From Gammaproteobacteria bacterium (GTDB lineage Bacteria > Pseudomonadota > Gammaproteobacteria > Eutrophobiales > Eutrophobiaceae), in NCBI GenBank assembly GCA_028279365.1, contig JANQNX010000007.1:1-64000 (forward strand): 64,000 nt of DNA. Reading direction: 5' to 3'. Position numbers and translations under genes: made by a program. The first letter of the stretch is position 1. Each line of letters begins with the position of its first letter. Shown piece after piece: positions 56,807 through 64,000 of the stretch. The notes under the pieces are model-generated. The model made no database searches and was not told where the DNA came from. It saw only the letters and a program-made list of their open reading frames with translations.

Positions 56807-57901
56807 GTGAAAACTGCACTAAAACAGTGCAATAATGCGCGAACAATGACATTTAACAGCGATACTTCGACGAGAATTACTGAGCATTTAGCAACAGCCA
56901 TTCTTTTGTTTGATTGTGATTTGAGGTTGGTCTGCATGAATCCCACCGCAGAAGATATGCTCTCCGTCAGTGCAACTCGTGCGGACGGTATGACTCCTTC
57001 TGAGATTTGGCCTAATTCATCGTTTTTTAATCGTGCTATCAGTCAATCAGTTGAGTCGGGTGCCAAGCGTATTGAGCGTGGTGTAGAAATCAATCTGACG
57101 CCGCGGCACAGGATCAAAGTCGATTGCATGATTACACCAATTATCGAAGAGGAGTATCCGACTGAGATTCTGGTTGAGTTGTCTGATGCTAACGCCTATG
57201 AAAAGGTGCTCAATGAAGCGAATCAGCAAACCGTGCAGGAAGCAGCAAAAGAATCGATCCAGGGTATGGCGCATGAAATCAAAAACCCGCTAGGCGGAAT
57301 TCGCGGTGCGGCGCAGTTGTTAGAGCTTGAACTGGAAAATGAAGAGTTAAAAGAATATACGCAGATCATCATTAACGAATCAGATCGACTACGTAAATTT
57401 ATAGATCGCATGTTAACGCCGAGCCGCGTGAACGAAAAATCGGACTTGAACATCCATGAAATTCTTGAATATGTGGTGTCAGTCGTGCGCGCCGAGAATT
57501 CCCAAAATATTAATATTAGTAAGGACTATGATCCCAGTATTCCTGATGTGGCTGGTGACCGCGAACAGATCATACAAGCAGTATTGAATTTAATTCGAAA
57601 CGCCGTCCAGGCTATCGATGAAAATGGCACGATTACATTAAAGACCCGAATCAGACGACAAGTCACCATCCAAAACAAATTAAATCGGCATGTGATCGAA
57701 GTCGAGATTATTGATGATGGACCCGGTATTCCGCCTGAAATTGAAGCCGGTGCGTTTTATCCAATGATAACCGGGCGTGCCGAAGGTACCGGTTTAGGCT
57801 TGTCCATTGCCCAACAAATTATACAGTCTCATGGAGGGCTGATCAGTTATGAACGTGAATACGACGAAACCTACTTCACCATCCTCCTCCCAATGGACTA
57901 A
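56807..57901 (+). CDS. glnL: Nitrogen regulation sensor histidine kinase NtrB
   Basis: 364 residues from a GTG that has AAGGAA seven bases upstream; the ATG at 56846 would give a slightly shorter form. A PAS domain (about 24-130) precedes the phospho-acceptor motif MAHEIKNPLGGIRGAAQLL with His156, and the ATPase domain has NLIRNAVQAID, DDGPGIP and GTGLGLSIAQQI. NtrB phosphorylates NtrC when nitrogen is low and removes the phosphate when PII signals plenty. The upstream 200 bases carry the end of the accessory block rather than glnA. ntrC starts 4 bases after its stop. Confidence 0.95.
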   Translation: MKTALKQCNNARTMTFNSDTSTRITEHLATAILLFDCDLRLVCMNPTAEDMLSVSATRADGMTPSEIWPNSSFFNRAISQSVESGAKRIERGVEINLTPRHRIKVDCMITPIIEEEYPTEILVELSDANAYEKVLNEANQQTVQEAAKESIQGMAHEIKNPLGGIRGAAQLLELELENEELKEYTQIIINESDRLRKFIDRMLTPSRVNEKSDLNIHEILEYVVSVVRAENSQNINISKDYDPSIPDVAGDREQIIQAVLNLIRNAVQAIDENGTITLKTRIRRQVTIQNKLNRHVIEVEIIDDGPGIPPEIEAGAFYPMITGRAEGTGLGLSIAQQIIQSHGGLISYEREYDETYFTILLPMD

Positions 57902-57905
57902 GAAG

Positions 57906-59309
57906 ATGGATGCGACACAGAACGTCTGGATCGTCGACGATGATAAGTCGATTCGATGGGTATTGGAAAAAGCATTACAAAAATCGGATGCCTCGATTGA
58001 AAGCTTTGCTAATCCTGGTGACGTACTAAAAAAACTCAGTATTAATCAACCGGATGTCATCATTTCTGATATTCGTATGCCCGGAATGGATGGCATTTCA
58101 CTGCTGGAAAAAATCAAGCAACAGGCACCGGATATTCCGGTCATCATCATGACCGCGTATTCCGATTTGGACCGAGCCGTGTCAGCGTTTCAGGGCGGCG
58201 CGTTTGAATATCTGTCCAAACCGTTTGATGTTGATGAAGTGGTAAGCCTTGTAAAAAGAGCAATTACTCACAAACAACAGAATTCATCGGCCGAAGAGAT
58301 AGAAGACCGGGCAAACGCATCACCGATTATTGGCTCAGCCCCGGCGATGCAGGAAGTGTTTAAAGCGATAGGGCGATTGTCCGGTTCCAACCTGACGGTA
58401 TTAATTACCGGCGAATCTGGCACGGGTAAAGAGCTGGTTGCCAGCGCATTGCATGCGCATAGTCCACGCTCGACTAAACCATTTATTGCGATCAATACCG
58501 CGGCGATTCCCAAAGACCTGCTCGAATCCGAATTATTTGGTCATGAAAAAGGTGCCTTTACCGGTGCCACTGCACAGCGCCAGGGGCGTTTTGAGCAAGC
58601 CAATGGAGGCACATTATTTTTGGATGAAATTGGTGATATGCCGGCTGACTTGCAAACCCGACTGTTACGTATCCTGGCCCAGGGCGAGTACTATCGCGTT
58701 GGCGGACACATGCCGATTAAGGTTGATGTTCGTGTGATTGCAGCGACACACCAAAACCTGGAACAGCTGGTTAAAGAAGGCAAATTTCGGGAGGACTTAT
58801 TACACCGTTTGAATGTCATACGTGTTCATGTGCCTTCCCTACGTGAACGCCGGACTGACGTCGTCGAGCTGACAAAACATTTTCTTAAAATAGCGGCAAC
58901 AGAATTAGGCGAGGACACCAAACAGCTGCTTCCGGAAACCGCTGATTATTTATCAAGTTTGCCCTGGCCCGGGAATGTTCGGCAGTTGGAAAATTTTTGT
59001 CGTTGGGTAACGGTGATGGCATCCGGCAGGGAAATTCATATTGATGATCTTCCGCCTGAGTTAAAGGTCGATACTGCAGAGGCAGAAGCCACCGATAAGT
59101 GGGAAGCGTCATTTCGTCAATGGGTAGAATCCAGCCTGATTAAAGGCGATACAGAATTACTCAGAACAGCAGAACCCAGCTTTGAAAAAATCCTGATTGA
59201 GGAAGCGTTAAAGAAGACCAGCGGTCGCAGACAGGATGCAGCCAAGCTTTTAGGTTGGGGTAGAAACACATTAACACGCAAGATCAAACAACTTGAACTT
59301 GATGTTTAA
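57906..59309 (+). CDS. glnG: Nitrogen regulation response regulator NtrC
   Basis: 467 residues from the ATG at 57906, which gives the standard N-terminus [18 protein letters not shown]; an upstream frame extension overlaps ntrB and is ignored. Asp55 in [11 protein letters not shown] is the phosphorylation site. The AAA+ domain has Walker [13 protein letters not shown], the sigma-54 contact GAFTGATA and Walker [13 protein letters not shown]. The C-terminal helix-turn-helix ([23 protein letters not shown]) reads palindromes such as those upstream of GSII. Here the target promoter is in the same neighbourhood. Confidence 0.96.
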   Translation: MDATQNVWIVDDDKSIRWVLEKALQKSDASIESFANPGDVLKKLSINQPDVIISDIRMPGMDGISLLEKIKQQAPDIPVIIMTAYSDLDRAVSAFQGGAFEYLSKPFDVDEVVSLVKRAITHKQQNSSAEEIEDRANASPIIGSAPAMQEVFKAIGRLSGSNLTVLITGESGTGKELVASALHAHSPRSTKPFIAINTAAIPKDLLESELFGHEKGAFTGATAQRQGRFEQANGGTLFLDEIGDMPADLQTRLLRILAQGEYYRVGGHMPIKVDVRVIAATHQNLEQLVKEGKFREDLLHRLNVIRVHVPSLRERRTDVVELTKHFLKIAATELGEDTKQLLPETADYLSSLPWPGNVRQLENFCRWVTVMASGREIHIDDLPPELKVDTAEAEATDKWEASFRQWVESSLIKGDTELLRTAEPSFEKILIEEALKKTSGRRQDAAKLLGWGRNTLTRKIKQLELDV

Positions 59310-59372
59310 TTCTAAAGTAGTCACTTAGTTTCTGATTTTTATACAAAAAGCATCCACTGAATTTTTCAGCTT

Positions 59373-59390
59373 AGGCTTAGTCATAAGCCT
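59373..59390. repeat. Perfect inverted repeat after ntrC
   Basis: AGGCTTA-GTCA-TAAGCCT. It might close the ntrC transcript, but neither strand has a T tract after it, so I call it a repeat and not a terminator. The rest of the 59310-59479 gap is AT-rich and otherwise plain. Confidence 0.4.
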
Positions 59391-59479
59391 GTCATAAAAA
59401 TTTCATTAAATAAAGCTAAGGCATGCTAGTCTAAATGCCGATTACATGGCGGTGTTGTTCAAAAAATTAATCAATAATC

Positions 59480-62345
<2,866 letters not shown>

Positions 62346-62371
62346 TTATTATAATTCCGTAAAGTCAGTCT

Positions 62372-63187
62372 ATGTTTGAACAAATCATCTTCGCCTATGA
62401 AGGCAGCCTGCGGCTGCTGGTCTTCCTGATGTTTATCATCAGTCTGGCGTTGCTGGAAGTCTATTTGCCACGTCGAAGCCCGATTAAGAATGCCAACGAT
62501 AGGCGATTGACTAATCTTGGTTTGATGTTGATTGATACAGTTGCGATACGCTTACTGATTCCATTGGCCGCATTTGAAGTCGCCAACTATGCCGCGGCGA
62601 ACAATATTGGTCTGTTAAATTATCTTACTGTTCCTGCAATGCTCAATATTCTGATTACGATTATTGTGTTTGATTTGGTCATTTACCTGCAGCATGTGTT
62701 GTTTCATAAAGTGAAGCCGCTTTGGCGGATACACAGAGTGCATCATACTGATGCAGAACTCGACGTGACCACCGGTATTCGCTTTCACCCGTTTGAGATG
62801 CTGCTGTCGATGTGTCTCAAACTGGCGCTCGTATTGTTGCTTGGCCCGCTCGCGATAAGTATTTTTCTATACGAGCTGATGTTAAGTGTGGCCTCATTAT
62901 TTACTCACAGTAATATCAAACTTAATATTCAGCTTGATCGCTGGCTCAGGAAGTTGATTGTGACACCCGACATGCATCGGGTTCATCACTCTGTGATCAA
63001 GAGCGAAACAGACAGTAATTATGGCAATATCTTTTCGCTCTGGGATCGGATTTTTAAAACTTATCAAACAAAACCCTCACAAGGATATGACAATATGACT
63101 ATTGGCTTATCCGAATTTCAAAACAACCAGGCATTAAGTCTGATTGCATTACTTAAATTACCTATAAATAACCAAGGTGGAATATGA
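62372..63187 (+). CDS. Sterol desaturase/fatty acid hydroxylase family protein
   Basis: 271 residues with four or five hydrophobic segments and the family's di-iron histidine boxes: HVLFHK, HRVHHTDAELD and, late, HRVHHSVIKSETDSNYG. Members oxidise C-H bonds in lipids or alkylglycerols; bacterial ones rarely act on sterols. The substrate cannot be read from sequence. Its stop overlaps the ATG of the next gene (ATGA), so it forms an operon with the ArsM-like methyltransferase. Confidence 0.87.
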   Translation: MFEQIIFAYEGSLRLLVFLMFIISLALLEVYLPRRSPIKNANDRRLTNLGLMLIDTVAIRLLIPLAAFEVANYAAANNIGLLNYLTVPAMLNILITIIVFDLVIYLQHVLFHKVKPLWRIHRVHHTDAELDVTTGIRFHPFEMLLSMCLKLALVLLLGPLAISIFLYELMLSVASLFTHSNIKLNIQLDRWLRKLIVTPDMHRVHHSVIKSETDSNYGNIFSLWDRIFKTYQTKPSQGYDNMTIGLSEFQNNQALSLIALLKLPINNQGGI

Positions 63188-64000
63188 ATAAAGAAAATGC
63201 TGTATTGGAACGCTACTCGGAAGGTGCACAGGAACGTCAGGAGTCTCTCTGTTGTCCGGTCGATTATCAACAACATCTGTTAGACATGTTGCCTGAGGAG
63301 ATTATTGAAAAAGACTATGGTTGTGGTGATCCATCACGCTATGTAAGAGAAGGGGACGTGGTACTGGACCTGGGAAGTGGCAGTGGCAAGATATGCTATA
63401 TGGCAGCACAATTAGTCGGGAAAAAGGGTAAGGTTATAGGCGTTGATATGAATGACGATATGCTTGCTCTTGCAAGAAAATACCAACAGCAAATGAGTGA
63501 AAAACTTGGCAGTGACCGCGTATCGTTTATGAAAGGCAAGATACAGAATCTTGCATTGGATGTTGCCGCGATTGAATCCTGGTTAAAACAGAATCCGGTT
63601 AATGATATGGCGTCAATGGGTAAGTTAGAGCAAGAGTTATCTATCCAGGCAAAGCAATCGCCATTAATAGCAGACAATTCAGTTGATTTGGTTATCTCCA
63701 ACTGTGTATTGAACCTGGTAAACGATAAGGAAAAACAACAACTGGTTAATGAAATATTTCGCGTGGTAAAACCCGGCGGCAGGATTGCCATATCCGATAT
63801 TATCAGTGATGAAATAATCCCGGATTCGTTAAAGGAAAACGCTGAGCTTTGGAGTGGCTGTATATCGGGTGCGTTTCAGGAGCAGGAGATGTTGGCGATG
63901 TTTAAGGCTGCAGGTTTTATTGCTGTCAGCTATGACAAATGGTCAGATGAACCGTGGCAAGTAGTCGAAGGTATCGAGTTCAGGTCAGCGACGTTAACCG
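63184..64000 (+). CDS. ArsM-like SAM-dependent methyltransferase (partial)
   Basis: The gene starts at 63184 and runs off the end of the window; about 272 codons are visible. CCPVDYQQHLLDMLP is the N-terminal cysteine pair, DYGCGDPSRYVREGD and VLDLGSGSGKICYMAA form the SAM site with a third Cys, and VISNCVLNLV and ELWSGCISGAF supply further cysteines. The set resembles arsenite methyltransferase ArsM, especially the form linked to arsenosugar synthesis (with the radical SAM enzyme ArsS). The predicted reaction is stepwise methylation of arsenite. Its partner downstream is out of view. Confidence 0.8.
   Translation, partial: MNKENAVLERYSEGAQERQESLCCPVDYQQHLLDMLPEEIIEKDYGCGDPSRYVREGDVVLDLGSGSGKICYMAAQLVGKKGKVIGVDMNDDMLALARKYQQQMSEKLGSDRVSFMKGKIQNLALDVAAIESWLKQNPVNDMASMGKLEQELSIQAKQSPLIADNSVDLVISNCVLNLVNDKEKQQLVNEIFRVVKPGGRIAISDIISDEIIPDSLKENAELWSGCISGAFQEQEMLAMFKAAGFIAVSYDKWSDEPWQVVEGIEFRSATLT

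Noticed and set aside
63396-63791. 131-codon minus-strand ORF at the end of the window
   Set aside because: It is the complement of the ArsM-like gene, which has many conserved motifs.

Overview
The window looks like the chromosome of a gammaproteobacterium. The evidence is gene order: purM / DUF2066 / AI-2E permease / hda, suhB / trmJ, ilvB-ilvH-ilvC-psd-like-pssA-leuA, and a glutamine synthetase near ntrB-ntrC with DUF4124 proteins. I cannot name the species. About 1-20 kb, 41-44 kb and 54-57 kb are visibly AT-richer than the rest and are accessory DNA.

1-2.96 kb: the tail of a type IV pilin with its terminator, then a large GT-C/TMTC-like membrane protein and a membrane-anchored GT2 glycosyltransferase. 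This is probably a pilin or surface glycosylation unit. 3-20.2 kb: a surface-polysaccharide locus. The minus strand carries AsnB, four GT4 enzymes, a GT2 enzyme, a methyltransferase, a Wzm/Wzt ABC exporter with a glycan-recognition C-domain, and a 609-aa membrane protein. A plus-strand operon (cupin, C-methyltransferase-like enzyme, NAD-sugar epimerase/dehydratase, Gfo/Idh oxidoreductase) probably makes a modified nucleotide sugar. The last GT4 gene has no ATG where its conserved N-terminus begins and appears to use CTG.

20.2-41 kb: housekeeping genes: suhB, trmJ, purM, DUF2066, AI-2E transporter, hda, wrbA-like, arsC, YihY, a PilZ-like protein, acyP, proS, then the branched-chain amino acid and phospholipid block. 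The leuA upstream region encodes a short leucine-rich peptide followed by four segments that can pair alternatively, a likely leucine attenuator. The Psd-like protein lacks the Ser and His expected of a pyruvoyl decarboxylase. The block ends with a family 4 uracil-DNA glycosylase, rimI and cysM.

41-44.1 kb: four orphan genes (two small membrane, two secreted) separated by related imperfect inverted repeats, a cassette-like layout, followed by a run of hairpins. 44.2-50.4 kb: a tight plus-strand operon (exonuclease, rlmD, peptide-binding lipoprotein, L,D-transpeptidase, truncated globin, alcohol dehydrogenase, methyltransferase).

50.4-59.3 kb: the nitrogen-control region. A eukaryote-type glutamine synthetase (GSII) has its own sigma-54 promoter, two NtrC-type palindromes and a terminator. 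Next come a soluble Ser/Thr kinase, two DUF4124 proteins, and ntrB-ntrC. Between DUF4124 and ntrB lies an accessory block: a Panacea-domain (SocA/DUF4065) gene with a membrane protein and a 51-aa protein, preceded by two inverted perfect DnaA boxes, then a GIY-YIG protein and an IS1595-type transposase. The Panacea operon is the best candidate for an undescribed toxin-antitoxin or defence-like system here. 59.4-64 kb: an EAL-CBS-GGDEF protein, hemB of the metal-site type without cysteines, a sterol desaturase-like protein, and an ArsM-like methyltransferase cut by the window edge. I saw no rRNA, tRNA or CRISPR array.
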